Shown: one piece after another, positions 1-10,899 of the stretch
Position numbering within the stretch: position 1 is the first letter of the stretch
How the letters are laid out: each line of letters begins with the position of its first letter
Assembly: GCA_030428905.1 (NCBI GenBank)
Contig: JAUIED010000041.1
Coordinates: 1-32,385 of the forward strand
Direction: 5' to 3'
DNA from: Gammaproteobacteria bacterium
GTDB lineage: Bacteria; Pseudomonadota; Gammaproteobacteria; Pseudomonadales; Azotimanducaceae
Length of the DNA stretch: 32,385 bases
Translations under genes and position numbers: made by a program
The notes under the pieces: generated by a model
Seen by the model: only the letters and a program-made list of their open reading frames with translations
What the model was told of the DNA's origin: nothing
The model's database searches: none

Positions 1-1
1 C

Positions 2-202
2 GCGGCTGGCGAGGGAGAAAAAGCCAAGGACCAGCAGGCACAGGACAAACGGGTCTGCAAACGTGTGCGCGTTACCGGCAGCCGCATTCGCGAGAAGGTC
101 TGCCGCACCCAGCGCGATTGGGATCACCTGGCGGAGGAGTCCCAGGAAACCTTGCGCAAGCAGCGTGAATCCCGTTCTGTGAACACCAACGGCGAGAGCT
201 GA
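2..202 (+). CDS. C-terminal part of a small basic protein (5' end outside window)
   Basis: Open from the window edge to a TGA at 200-202, giving 66 residues. The visible part is charged and contains the segment KRVRVTGSRIREKVCRTQ followed by RDWDHLAEESQETLRKQR. From memory, this two-cysteine, TGSRI-type module recurs at the C-terminus of small secreted hypothetical proteins of gammaproteobacteria, with one cysteine before and one after TGSRI. No catalytic motif is visible. A signal peptide, if any, would lie upstream of the window. Function unknown. Confidence 0.6.
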   Translation, partial: AAGEGEKAKDQQAQDKRVCKRVRVTGSRIREKVCRTQRDWDHLAEESQETLRKQRESRSVNTNGES

Positions 203-206
203 GGCT

Positions 207-232
207 GAGGCGGGCGGAGTGCCCCGCGCCTC
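207..232 (+). terminator. GC-rich stem-loop behind the partial first gene
   Basis: GAGGCG and CGCCTC form a 6-bp stem around a GC-rich interior a few bases after the stop of the first gene. No clear T-run follows, so it may be a weak or Rho-assisted terminator, or chance in GC-rich DNA. Confidence 0.3.
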
Positions 233-288
233 AAGTTCCGCGGTGAGGTGCCGATAACCTCTGCAGGACATTGCCTGCAGAGGGAACT

Positions 289-2205
289 GTGCGCGACAAC
301 CCCAGATTCGCCATCGGCTGGCGGGATACCTACCGTATCCTGGCACCATACGTACGCCGCAACTTCGTCGAGCAGCTGAAGGGCATCTGGTTTATCGTTG
401 CGTACCTTGCGCTGTTCCAGGTGCTGGTGCTGCAACTGCCGATCGTCTACGCCGCCATGATCGGCGTGGGTATGTTTGTGGTGATCGTCGGCCTCATGTT
501 CTTCATGGAGGGCCTGCGGCTCGGCCTCATGCCTCTTGGCGAGGTCATTGGCTCGGTGCTGCCGACGCGCAGCGCCATGGCGGTGATCCTGCTGTTCGCC
601 TTTCTGCTGGGCATTGGCGCCACCTTTGCTGAGCCGGCCATTGCGGTGCTCAAGGCCGCCGGCAGCGGTGTGGTGGCGGAGGATGCACCACTCCTGTACA
701 GCCTGCTCAACGACTTTTCCGGGCAGCTCGTGGGATCGGTTGGGGTTGGCGTTGGCCTTGCGGTGCTCCTCGGTGTGCTGCGCTTTTTCTACGCCTGGCC
801 GCTGAAGTGGCTGGCGATTCCTGCCGCATCCGGGCTGCTCGGCCTGTCATTATGGTTCCAGCAGGTGCCGGAGCTGGAGGCGGTGCTCGGCCTCGCCTGG
901 GACTGCGGCGCGGTGACCACCGGGCCGGTGACGGTGCCGCTCGTGCTGGCGCTCGGCATCGGCGTGTGTCGCGTGGTCAGCAGCGAAGACGGCGGCAACG
1001 GCGGCTTCGGCATCGTCACGCTGGCAAGCCTGTTCCCCATCGTCGCGGTCATGTGTCTCGCGGGCTTCCATTACATGAAGGGCAACTATTACGGCATGCC
1101 GGGCTACGTCGGCGAGGTGCGCGCCAGCACTCAGACGGTGGAGGATCAGCGGCCGCTGGTGCACGCCAACGAGCATCTGGATTTTGATCAGGCGGATCTG
1201 GCGCGCTATCTCGACAATGGCGAGCTGCCGGCCAATCACAAGGTGACCTATCAGGCGCAGGCAGCGGAGATCGTCGATGGACGGATCGTGCTGCGCGATC
1301 CTCAGGTGGTCATCGAGCAGTTCTTTGATCCTGGCTGGCAGCTCTTCTCGGAGGACACCTGGAACGCGGACACGTCGCTTTCGGAGCAGGTGTTGCAGGC
1401 ATTGATGGACGCGCTGCGCGCCATCGTTCCCCTCTGTCTGTTCCTGTTCCTCGTGCTGCGGGTGGTGCTGCGCGAGCAGCTCAAGCGTGGTACGGATGTT
1501 GCCATCGGCATCGCGTTCGCGCTGCTCGGCATGAGCCTGTTCGGCCTCGGTATCGCCCTTGGCTTGACGCCGCTGGGTAGTCAGCTCGGCGCCAACGTAC
1601 CAGCATCGTTCGCCGAGATCGTGCCCTGGGGCCTCGGTTATGCGGAAGGCCCGCTGTTCGGCGAGGGACACGCCGGCAAGCTGGTGGCTGTAGTGTTCGC
1701 CTTTTTCCTCGGTTACGGCGCCACGCTCGCAGAACCTGCGCTCAATGCGCTGGGCGACACGGTGGAGCGCATTACGGTTGGCGCTTTCCGCAAGAAGCTT
1801 CTGATGCAGAGTGTGGCCATCGGCGTTGGTTTCGGCATCGCCGCGGGGATCGTCAAGATCGCCTACAACCTGCCACTGGTGTGGATGCTGGTGCCGCCGT
1901 ATCTGCTGGTGCTCTTTCTCACATGGCGTTCGCCGGACGACTTCGTCAACTTTGGCTGGGACAGTGCGGGCGTGACCACGGGGCCCATCACGGTGCCGCT
2001 GGTGCTCGCCATGGGCCTCGGCATCGGTGGCAACGTGCCTGGCGTGAGCGACGGTTTCGGCATTCTGGCACTGGCGTCGGTGGGGCCGATACTCACCGTT
2101 CTGGCCGTGGGGCTCTACACGCGGCGCAATGAGCGGTCGGAGCAGAACAGCGTTGCCGCGGCGGAGGCGCAGCAGGCGCTCAGCCACGAAGGAGCCGCAT
2201 CATGA
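289..2205 (+). CDS. DUF1538 family multi-pass membrane protein, internally duplicated
   Basis: Long hydrophobic inner-membrane protein of about 638 residues with two homologous halves. GATFAEPAI in the first half matches GATLAEPAL in the second. The signature CGAVTTGPVTVPLVLALG (about nt 904) recurs as SAGVTTGPITVPLVLAMG (about nt 1965). These are hallmarks of DUF1538, a family of predicted transporters or channels of unknown substrate. The halves are joined by a hydrophilic linker of roughly 100 residues (about nt 1090-1400). I chose GTG at 289 because AGAGG at 279-283 is well spaced; an in-frame TTG at 271 is the alternative. Its stop overlaps the next start (ATGA), so the P-II-like protein is translationally coupled and probably regulates it. 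The transported substrate is unknown. Confidence 0.85.
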   Translation: MRDNPRFAIGWRDTYRILAPYVRRNFVEQLKGIWFIVAYLALFQVLVLQLPIVYAAMIGVGMFVVIVGLMFFMEGLRLGLMPLGEVIGSVLPTRSAMAVILLFAFLLGIGATFAEPAIAVLKAAGSGVVAEDAPLLYSLLNDFSGQLVGSVGVGVGLAVLLGVLRFFYAWPLKWLAIPAASGLLGLSLWFQQVPELEAVLGLAWDCGAVTTGPVTVPLVLALGIGVCRVVSSEDGGNGGFGIVTLASLFPIVAVMCLAGFHYMKGNYYGMPGYVGEVRASTQTVEDQRPLVHANEHLDFDQADLARYLDNGELPANHKVTYQAQAAEIVDGRIVLRDPQVVIEQFFDPGWQLFSEDTWNADTSLSEQVLQALMDALRAIVPLCLFLFLVLRVVLREQLKRGTDVAIGIAFALLGMSLFGLGIALGLTPLGSQLGANVPASFAEIVPWGLGYAEGPLFGEGHAGKLVAVVFAFFLGYGATLAEPALNALGDTVERITVGAFRKKLLMQSVAIGVGFGIAAGIVKIAYNLPLVWMLVPPYLLVLFLTWRSPDDFVNFGWDSAGVTTGPITVPLVLAMGLGIGGNVPGVSDGFGILALASVGPILTVLAVGLYTRRNERSEQNSVAAAEAQQALSHEGAAS

Positions 2206-3374
2206 GCCAATCTAACTGGTCGACCGTCACCGCTGTTCTGCCGCGCCGCTATCTGGCGCAGGTGACCGAGGCGGTCACGCAAACCGCCGGCGCCAGCGCG
2301 CTTGTGTGGGACGCTCGCGGCACGCTGCTGCGGGAGCACTGGAGCAGTGCTTTTCTGCCGAGCATCAGCCCGGCGAAGGAGGTGATGCAGCTGCTCGTTC
2401 CGGACTACGAAGTCAAACGGGTGGTGAGCACCATCGTCGAAGAAGGCAGGCTGCACCAGCAGGCTACGGGTGCTGTGTTCTGCACCGGTTGTGATGATGT
2501 GTACTACGGCTCTGCCTTTCACCGCTGGCCCACGGATCAGCGCGAGCACCCGGAGGCATCTCACAACCTGCGCGAAAACCTGGACGTGATCTACTGCATC
2601 GTCGAACCCAACCGAACGGAGGCCATTGCCAAGGCAGCGATCCTCGCGGGTGCGCACGGACCGGTGGTGTACTTCGGTGAGGGCCGGGGGCTGCGCGATC
2701 GCCTTGGTTGGCTGCGCATCACCAAGCAGCAGAACAAGGAAGTGATCACCGTGCTGGCCGAGTCCAGTGATGCCGAGGAGGTGTTCACTGCCATGGCCAA
2801 AGCTGGTCAGCTGCACCTGCCGGGGCGCGGCTTCATGTACCGTCTGCCGGTGGAAACCGGCATGTTCAACCTGCCGAGCCGGGTGGCGCACCACCATCAT
2901 GCGGCGAGCATGCAGCAGATCATCAACACCATCGATCACCTTACCGGCCACACCCATTGGCGGGATCAGGAAGTGTTCTCCGGCAGCGGCGATGTGAAGG
3001 CTGCGGGCATTGACCTGCTGGATCGTGCCGCGGCGTCGGAAATGGAGCCGCAGCGCATGTTGAGCGGCATCGTGTTGCGTGAGTGCGCGGATGGCCTGGT
3101 GGACGTGTTGCTTGATGCCGGTGCCGCCGGTGTGAACGTAAGCCATGCCCGCTTCGCGGCGCAGGATGGGCTGTGCGAGATTGCCGGTGCTCGTATCAAC
3201 CTCGAATACTCTTTGCTGCGCTGCGTGACAAGCGAACGTCAAGCGAGCGTGCTGCAGGAAGCCGCCCGCGAGCGCGCACTTGCCTCCGGTATTGAAGATC
3301 TGTGTCTGTTCACCCAGCCTGTGGCAGAGATTGCGACCTACGTGCCGAGCGGCAAGGACTATCGCGCGGCCTGA
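2202..3374 (+). CDS. Protein with P-II-like (GlnB-type) domain repeats, partner of DUF1538 protein
   Basis: 390 residues, cytosolic, no signal peptide. The central part (about residues 127-215) follows the P-II pattern: a beta strand (LDVIYCIVEP), then GPVVYFGEGRG, then ITVLAESSDAEEVFTAMAKAGQLHLPGRG ending in MYRLPV. The N-terminal part (about 8-110; VVSTIVEEGRLHQQATGAVFC) and the C-terminal part (about 285-380) look like degenerate copies of the same fold, so the protein may be a covalent P-II trimer mimic. P-II proteins sense nucleotides or 2-oxoglutarate and gate membrane transporters, which fits its coupling to the DUF1538 gene. The start is supported by AAGGAG about 8 bases upstream. A cluster of four histidines (about nt 2890) lies between the second and third units. 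The three-domain reading is by eye. Confidence 0.75.
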   Translation: MSQSNWSTVTAVLPRRYLAQVTEAVTQTAGASALVWDARGTLLREHWSSAFLPSISPAKEVMQLLVPDYEVKRVVSTIVEEGRLHQQATGAVFCTGCDDVYYGSAFHRWPTDQREHPEASHNLRENLDVIYCIVEPNRTEAIAKAAILAGAHGPVVYFGEGRGLRDRLGWLRITKQQNKEVITVLAESSDAEEVFTAMAKAGQLHLPGRGFMYRLPVETGMFNLPSRVAHHHHAASMQQIINTIDHLTGHTHWRDQEVFSGSGDVKAAGIDLLDRAAASEMEPQRMLSGIVLRECADGLVDVLLDAGAAGVNVSHARFAAQDGLCEIAGARINLEYSLLRCVTSERQASVLQEAARERALASGIEDLCLFTQPVAEIATYVPSGKDYRAA

Positions 3375-4237
3375 GTGTTGTGCCAGTCCACGAGCCACTC
3401 GCTGAAACGTTCGATCCAGCGATCTGAAGGGGCGTCCTGCGTGCGCATGCCGAATCCGTGCCCGCCGCGCGCATACATGTGAAGCTCCACCGGCTTACCC
3501 GCGGTGTGCCAGCGCTCGTAAAGCGCGACGCTGTCTGCAGCGAGGCCGAGCTGATCGTCTGTGGCGGCCAGCAGAAACGCGGGCGGCGCGTCTTCGGGTA
3601 GCGCGGTGTCGCCGAGCCAGCGCGCAGCCGCGTAGATGGGTGCTACGAAGTCTGGGCGCGAGTCGCCGTCGTAGTGATGCGCTACGTGCAGGGCGACGCC
3701 GCCACCGGCAGAGAAGCCGATGATGCCGATTCTGTCCGCCCGCACTCCGAATGACGCGGCGCGCTCCCGCACCAGCTTGATCGCCGCCAACCCGTCGCTC
3801 CCGGCGAGTGGCGCCACGGCGGCCATGTCGCGTCCGGCCTGCTCCTGGGGCTTCGCCACCAGCTCTGCGACAACATCGTCACCGCCCTGCACGAGCCGGT
3901 AGCGCAGGACGAACGCGGCAATGCCTCGGGCGTTCAGCCACTTTGCGACATCATTGCCTTCGCTGTTGATGGACAGTGCGTGGTAGCCGCCGCCCGGCGC
4001 TACCACCACGCCGATGCCGTTGGCTTGTCCTGATGCGGGCAGGTAGGGCGTGAGCGTAGGGACCGTGACGTTGGTGACCACCTCGGTGCCGAAGATGTCT
4101 GAGAAGTACTCATGCTCGCCGCGCTCCGTGGCGGCCGGCGCGGGCTTGCCGTCGAGCAGCAGCGGTTCGGCGGCGTATGCTGCGCTTGTCACGGTCAGTG
4201 CGATTACCGCGAGCAGTCTGAATGGAGCGGGCATCAT
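3359..4237 (-). CDS. Secreted alpha/beta hydrolase (acetylesterase-like)
   Basis: 292 residues with an N-terminal signal peptide ending near AYA-AEP (residue 23). Alpha/beta-hydrolase features are clear: oxyanion-type loop PGGGYHALS (81-89), nucleophile elbow GFSAGG with Ser176, a likely acid in ATDDQ (Asp227/228), and His260 in GGHGFGM. The overall form matches small esterases annotated as xylan acetylesterase or BD-FAE-like. It is the third gene of the sulfatase operon: its ATG overlaps the sulfatase TGA. That context suggests periplasmic de-esterification of a decorated polysaccharide, which is inference. Its 3' end overlaps the convergent P-II-like gene by 16 bp. Confidence 0.85.
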   Translation of the reverse strand: MMPAPFRLLAVIALTVTSAAYAAEPLLLDGKPAPAATERGEHEYFSDIFGTEVVTNVTVPTLTPYLPASGQANGIGVVVAPGGGYHALSINSEGNDVAKWLNARGIAAFVLRYRLVQGGDDVVAELVAKPQEQAGRDMAAVAPLAGSDGLAAIKLVRERAASFGVRADRIGIIGFSAGGGVALHVAHHYDGDSRPDFVAPIYAAARWLGDTALPEDAPPAFLLAATDDQLGLAADSVALYERWHTAGKPVELHMYARGGHGFGMRTQDAPSDRWIERFSEWLVDWHNTQAAR

Positions 4238-5715
4238 GGCTTTCCTCGTGTCAGTCTTGCGTCGAACAACGGTGCTTTGTCCTGCAGTCCGGCGCGGTGC
4301 TGCGCCGCGATCTGCGTGAGTTCGGTCACGACGTGCGGATATCGGGCAGCAATGTCGAACCGCTCGCCGGGGTCGGTGTGCAGGTCGTAGAGCAGCGGTT
4401 CGGCGTGCACGGTGCGTTCAGGTGGCAGGCCGTAGGCGCCTTCGGAGACGAAGCTCAGCTTGTACCGTCCTTTGCGCACTGCACGCAGCTCGCCGGCGCG
4501 ATAGTAGAACAGCGTCTCGCGCGGGCTCGCTGCACCGCTGGTGAGCGTGCTTGTGAGGTCAACCGAGTCGATGCCTGCGGATGTGTCCACCCCGCCCAGT
4601 GCCAGCGCGGTGGCGTAGAGATCCATGGCGGAACCGATGCCATGCACCACGCCTGGGGCCACGGTGCCCGGCCACCAGAACACCGCCGGCACGCGCATGC
4701 CGCCTTCGAAGGTGGTGCCCTTGCCGTTGGCGAGCGGACCCGCCGAGCCGCCGTGGGTTTGCATCAGCAACCACGGGCCATTGTCGCTGGTGAACACGAG
4801 GAGTGTACGCTTGTCGAGATTGCGCACCCGGAGCGCCTCGGCGATGGCGCCCACGCTCCAGTCCAGTTCCTCGATCACGTCGCCGTAGCGACCGGCCAGG
4901 CTCGTGTCCCTGAACGCGTCGCTGCGGAAGATGGGGGTGTGCGGCATGCTGTAGGGTACGTACAGCAGAAAAGGCCTGTCTTTGTTGCGGTCGATAAAAG
5001 CCACCGCCTCCTCGGTGTAGTTTTTTGTCAGGTTGGCCTGATCGGCAGGCCGCTGTACCTCTTCGTCCTGATAGCCTCCGTCGGTGCGCGTACTGCGCAG
5101 CACCGGCGGCGCCCAGTATGCCTGCTTCGGGTTCAGCCACTTCTGCATGCGGCCAGCCATCATGGCGCCGAGTTCCTGGGTTCTTCCTTCAGCCTGCATG
5201 CGCCGCACCTCGTCGAAGTCGGGCTCAGCGGTCCAGTCCATGTCGTTGGAGTAGGGCACGCCGTACCAGTAGTCGAAGCCGTGCCGCGTGGGCAGTTTGT
5301 CTGGCGCATCACCCAGGTGCCACTTGCCGATGATACCGGTGGCATAACCTGCCTCGCCAAGCGCTTCCGCCATGGTCAGCTCCTCTTCCGGCATCCCTTC
5401 TACATCGTTGGGAAAAAGCACGGCGACGTGGCGGCCATAGAGCCCGGTGCGGTTCGGGAGCTTGCCGGTGAGCAGGGCACCGCGGCTCGGCGAGCACACC
5501 GGTGCGGGCGCGTAGAAATCGGTCCACCGCTGGCCCTCTGCCGCCAGGCGGTCGAGATTGGGCGTGCGGATGTAGGGGTGGCCGTAGCTGCTGAGGTCGC
5601 CGTAGCCGAGATCATCGGCGAAGAGGATGACGATGTTTGGCTTCGGCGCCGCCACGGCAAGCAGCGGCAGCATCGAGAGCATCGAGATCAGCAGGATGAG
5701 TGTGGGTCGAGTCAT
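4234..5715 (-). CDS. Secreted sulfatase (family S1, arylsulfatase-like)
   Basis: 493 residues with a hydrophobic signal peptide (1-23), then PNIVILFADDLGYGD, the metal-binding opening of S1 sulfatases with Asp34/Asp35. The CSPSR motif at residue 74 carries the cysteine converted to formylglycine, followed by GALLTGKLPNRTG. Other family blocks include IGKWHLGD, VFTSDNGPW and FEGGMRVPAVFWWPG. It probably hydrolyses sulfate esters in the periplasm; the substrate cannot be told by eye. AGGAA lies 7 bases before the ATG. It starts 19 bases after the preceding sulfatase and overlaps the esterase start, so the three genes form one operon. Cys-type sulfatases need a formylglycine-generating enzyme or anSME; neither is in this window. 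Confidence 0.93.
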   Translation of the reverse strand: MTRPTLILLISMLSMLPLLAVAAPKPNIVILFADDLGYGDLSSYGHPYIRTPNLDRLAAEGQRWTDFYAPAPVCSPSRGALLTGKLPNRTGLYGRHVAVLFPNDVEGMPEEELTMAEALGEAGYATGIIGKWHLGDAPDKLPTRHGFDYWYGVPYSNDMDWTAEPDFDEVRRMQAEGRTQELGAMMAGRMQKWLNPKQAYWAPPVLRSTRTDGGYQDEEVQRPADQANLTKNYTEEAVAFIDRNKDRPFLLYVPYSMPHTPIFRSDAFRDTSLAGRYGDVIEELDWSVGAIAEALRVRNLDKRTLLVFTSDNGPWLLMQTHGGSAGPLANGKGTTFEGGMRVPAVFWWPGTVAPGVVHGIGSAMDLYATALALGGVDTSAGIDSVDLTSTLTSGAASPRETLFYYRAGELRAVRKGRYKLSFVSEGAYGLPPERTVHAEPLLYDLHTDPGERFDIAARYPHVVTELTQIAAQHRAGLQDKAPLFDARLTRGKP

Positions 5716-5734
5716 GTGCGTGTTCCTGTTGTTC

Positions 5735-7330
<1,596 letters not shown>

Positions 7331-7496
7331 ATTTTCTCCTTTGAATACGGTCGGATACGCAGGGTGGAGAGCCGTCAGAGCGACATGTGGCTTACAAGTC
7401 GGGCACCAAACCCACCTAATTCAACCGGCGCCAGTGCATACACTACCCGGCTTTCCTGACATCGAACACCAGGACGAGCTTGAGAGCGCCGCCGAC

Positions 7497-8264
7497 ATGT
7501 CCATGATCCGAATGGCTCTGCCAGCACACGCCGGTCGTGATGCGAAGCGCGTCGCGGTCGTGAACTCGAAGGGCGGCACGGGTAAAAGCACCATTGCCAT
7601 GAATCTGGCTGCCTATTACGCATCCCGCAATGTCCCGACGACTGTTTACGATTTCGATCCACAAGAATCCGCTGCGGCCTGGGTGACGGAGCGCTCGGCC
7701 GACGCCACGCTGGTGTCCGCAGTAACTGCAGCGCGCAAACCCGACGCAGGCACCACCCGCACGTGGCAGCTACGGGCGCCGGAGAACACGCGGCGGATCA
7801 TCCTGGATACACCGGCCGGTCTCGGCGGGAACAGCCTTCTTGAGGTCGTGCGGTGTGTCGACAGTTTGATCGTGCCGGTGGCCCCGTCACCCATTGACAG
7901 CCGTGCCACAGCGCGATTTGTGCAGGAGCTGCTGCTTGTCGGCAAAGCAAGAGAGCACAGGGTACGCATTGCCGTGGTGGCAAACCGCCATCGTCGGGAT
8001 TCCAGTGTATGTCCGGCTCTCGCGCGCTTTCTCCTCGCGTTGCACATTCCCATCGTCACCGTGCTCAGTGATTCCAACCTTTATCTGCAGGCAGCAGAGC
8101 GTGGTGTGGGCCTCCATGAACTTCCGTTCGCAGATACGCAGGTCGAACTGCGCCGATGGCGCCCGCTGCTGCGCTGGCTGGAAGCCGGCTTCGTGCGCAA
8201 GTCGGTGCCGTGCGCTGCGGACCGCGAGTGTCTCGCTACAGCACGCCCTGCACGGCACGCATGA
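7497..8264 (+). CDS. Orphan ParA/MinD-type P-loop ATPase
   Basis: About 255 residues. VAVVNSKGGTGKSTIAMNLAAYY is a deviant Walker A with the signature lysine. It is followed by DFDPQESAAAWV, IILDTPAGLGGN (Walker B-like) and DSLIVPVAPSPIDSRATARFV, all typical of the ParA family. No ParB, parS or flagellar, chemotaxis or carboxysome partner is next to it, so the cargo is unknown. The frame is open upstream to a TTG at 7341, but that stretch lacks family similarity. ATG 7497 (GAGAG about 10 bases upstream) or ATG 7503 is more likely. The 3' end overlaps the convergent alcohol dehydrogenase gene by 29 bp. Confidence 0.8.
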   Translation: MSMIRMALPAHAGRDAKRVAVVNSKGGTGKSTIAMNLAAYYASRNVPTTVYDFDPQESAAAWVTERSADATLVSAVTAARKPDAGTTRTWQLRAPENTRRIILDTPAGLGGNSLLEVVRCVDSLIVPVAPSPIDSRATARFVQELLLVGKAREHRVRIAVVANRHRRDSSVCPALARFLLALHIPIVTVLSDSNLYLQAAERGVGLHELPFADTQVELRRWRPLLRWLEAGFVRKSVPCAADRECLATARPARHA

Positions 8265-9399
8265 ATAACTGTCCGTAGGCCGGCGCGTCGAAGGGCACGG
8301 GATTTCCACCGGCAGAAGGGTCCGCAGCCGCCATGCGCCCAATCCGTTCAACGTCAGCCTCGCCGATGTTGATGGCAGCGAGCGTGTGGGCGATACCGAG
8401 AGACGCGCGCAGCTCCAGCACCCAATCGAGAAATCCGTGAAAGTCGCTCCGTTGAAGCTGCAGGCAGCGGGCGAGGTGCTCGATGCGAGGGCCGATGGCG
8501 GAGCGATTGGCGATGAGCACATAGGGCATGAGGATGGCGTTGAGCAGGCCGTGGTGCGCGTCGTAGAGCGCGCCCAGGGTGTGGGCCAGCGCATGCATGC
8601 CTCCGAGGCCTTTCTGAAAGGCGGTGGCGCCCATGCTGGAAGCCACGAGCATGTGTGTGCGTGCCTCGATATCGGTGCCGTCCTGCACCGCGCGGGGCAG
8701 CCACTGGTTCACCAGGCGGATGCCTTCCACGCTGATGCCGTCAGCCATCGGGTGGTAGCCCGGCGCGCAGTACGCCTCAAGGCTGTGCGACAACGCGTCC
8801 ATGCCGGTGGCAGCGGTGATGTGGGTAGGCAGACCAACGGTGAGCTGCGGGTCGAGAATGACCGCGGCAGGAAGCATCTTTGGGTGAAAGATGATCTTCT
8901 TGATCTGACTTTCGCTGTCGGTGATCACCGATGCGCGGCCCACTTCGGAGCCTGTGCCGGCGGTGGTGGGGATCGCGATGGTCGGTGCAACGCCGGCCTC
9001 GTGCACGCGCGTCCAGTTGTCGCCGGCGTCCTCGAAGTCCCACAGCGGACGCCTCTGGCCGGACATCAACGCCACCGCCTTGCCGACGTCGAGCGCTGAG
9101 CCGCCACCCAAGGCGATGACGCCGTCGTGGCTGCCAGCGTGGTAGGCCCGCACACCGCCTTCGACATTGGCGCCAGTGGGATTGCCGCGGACATCGCTGA
9201 ACACCGCACTTGGGAGGTCCGCCGCCTGAAGCACACTCTGTGCGCGGCCGGCGATGCCGGCGTCCACCAGGCCAGGATCGGTCACCAGTAGTGGTGAGCG
9301 CACACCCAAACGCGCGCAGATTTGCGCCAGCTCGTCGATGCGCCCCGCACCGATGTGCATGCGTGTTGGGTAGTTCCAGTCGCCCTGCAGTGTAGACAC
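8236..9399 (-). CDS. Iron-containing alcohol dehydrogenase
   Basis: 387 residues from a GTG start, chosen because GAGGA lies 7 bases upstream and the preceding ligase stops only 10 bases before it. The fold is clear: GGGSALDVGKAVA (98-110, NAD(P) binding), PTTAGTGSEV (144-153), then the metal site Asp201 and His205 in GMDALSHSLEAY, with His269 and His283 in GGMHALAHTLGALYDAHHG. These match the iron ligands of the FucO/1,3-propanediol dehydrogenase family. It probably interconverts an alcohol and an aldehyde in the cytosol. Beside a glutamine-synthetase-like ligase, a gamma-glutamylated amino-alcohol is a reasonable substrate, but this is inferred from context only. Confidence 0.92.
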   Translation of the reverse strand: MSTLQGDWNYPTRMHIGAGRIDELAQICARLGVRSPLLVTDPGLVDAGIAGRAQSVLQAADLPSAVFSDVRGNPTGANVEGGVRAYHAGSHDGVIALGGGSALDVGKAVALMSGQRRPLWDFEDAGDNWTRVHEAGVAPTIAIPTTAGTGSEVGRASVITDSESQIKKIIFHPKMLPAAVILDPQLTVGLPTHITAATGMDALSHSLEAYCAPGYHPMADGISVEGIRLVNQWLPRAVQDGTDIEARTHMLVASSMGATAFQKGLGGMHALAHTLGALYDAHHGLLNAILMPYVLIANRSAIGPRIEHLARCLQLQRSDFHGFLDWVLELRASLGIAHTLAAINIGEADVERIGRMAAADPSAGGNPVPFDAPAYGQLFMRAVQGVL

Positions 9400-9409
9400 G
9401 CCGGTTTCC

Positions 9410-10786
<1,377 letters not shown>

Positions 10787-10899
10787 GGGCAAGGCTCAGG
10801 CTCACAAGGCAGAGAAGCTAACACATCTGCCGGAGCGCTGGACATGCGCTCGAGGAAGGAGGCAATCTGCCAGCGGGAGCATTTCAGGGGAGAAAGCGC

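Noticed and set aside
850-2187. 445-codon minus-strand open frame
   Set aside because: His/Arg/Gln-rich shadow of the DUF1538 gene; no ribosome site or family resemblance.
2115-3398. 427-codon minus-strand open frame
   Set aside because: Antisense shadow across the P-II-like gene and its junction; no recognisable domain.
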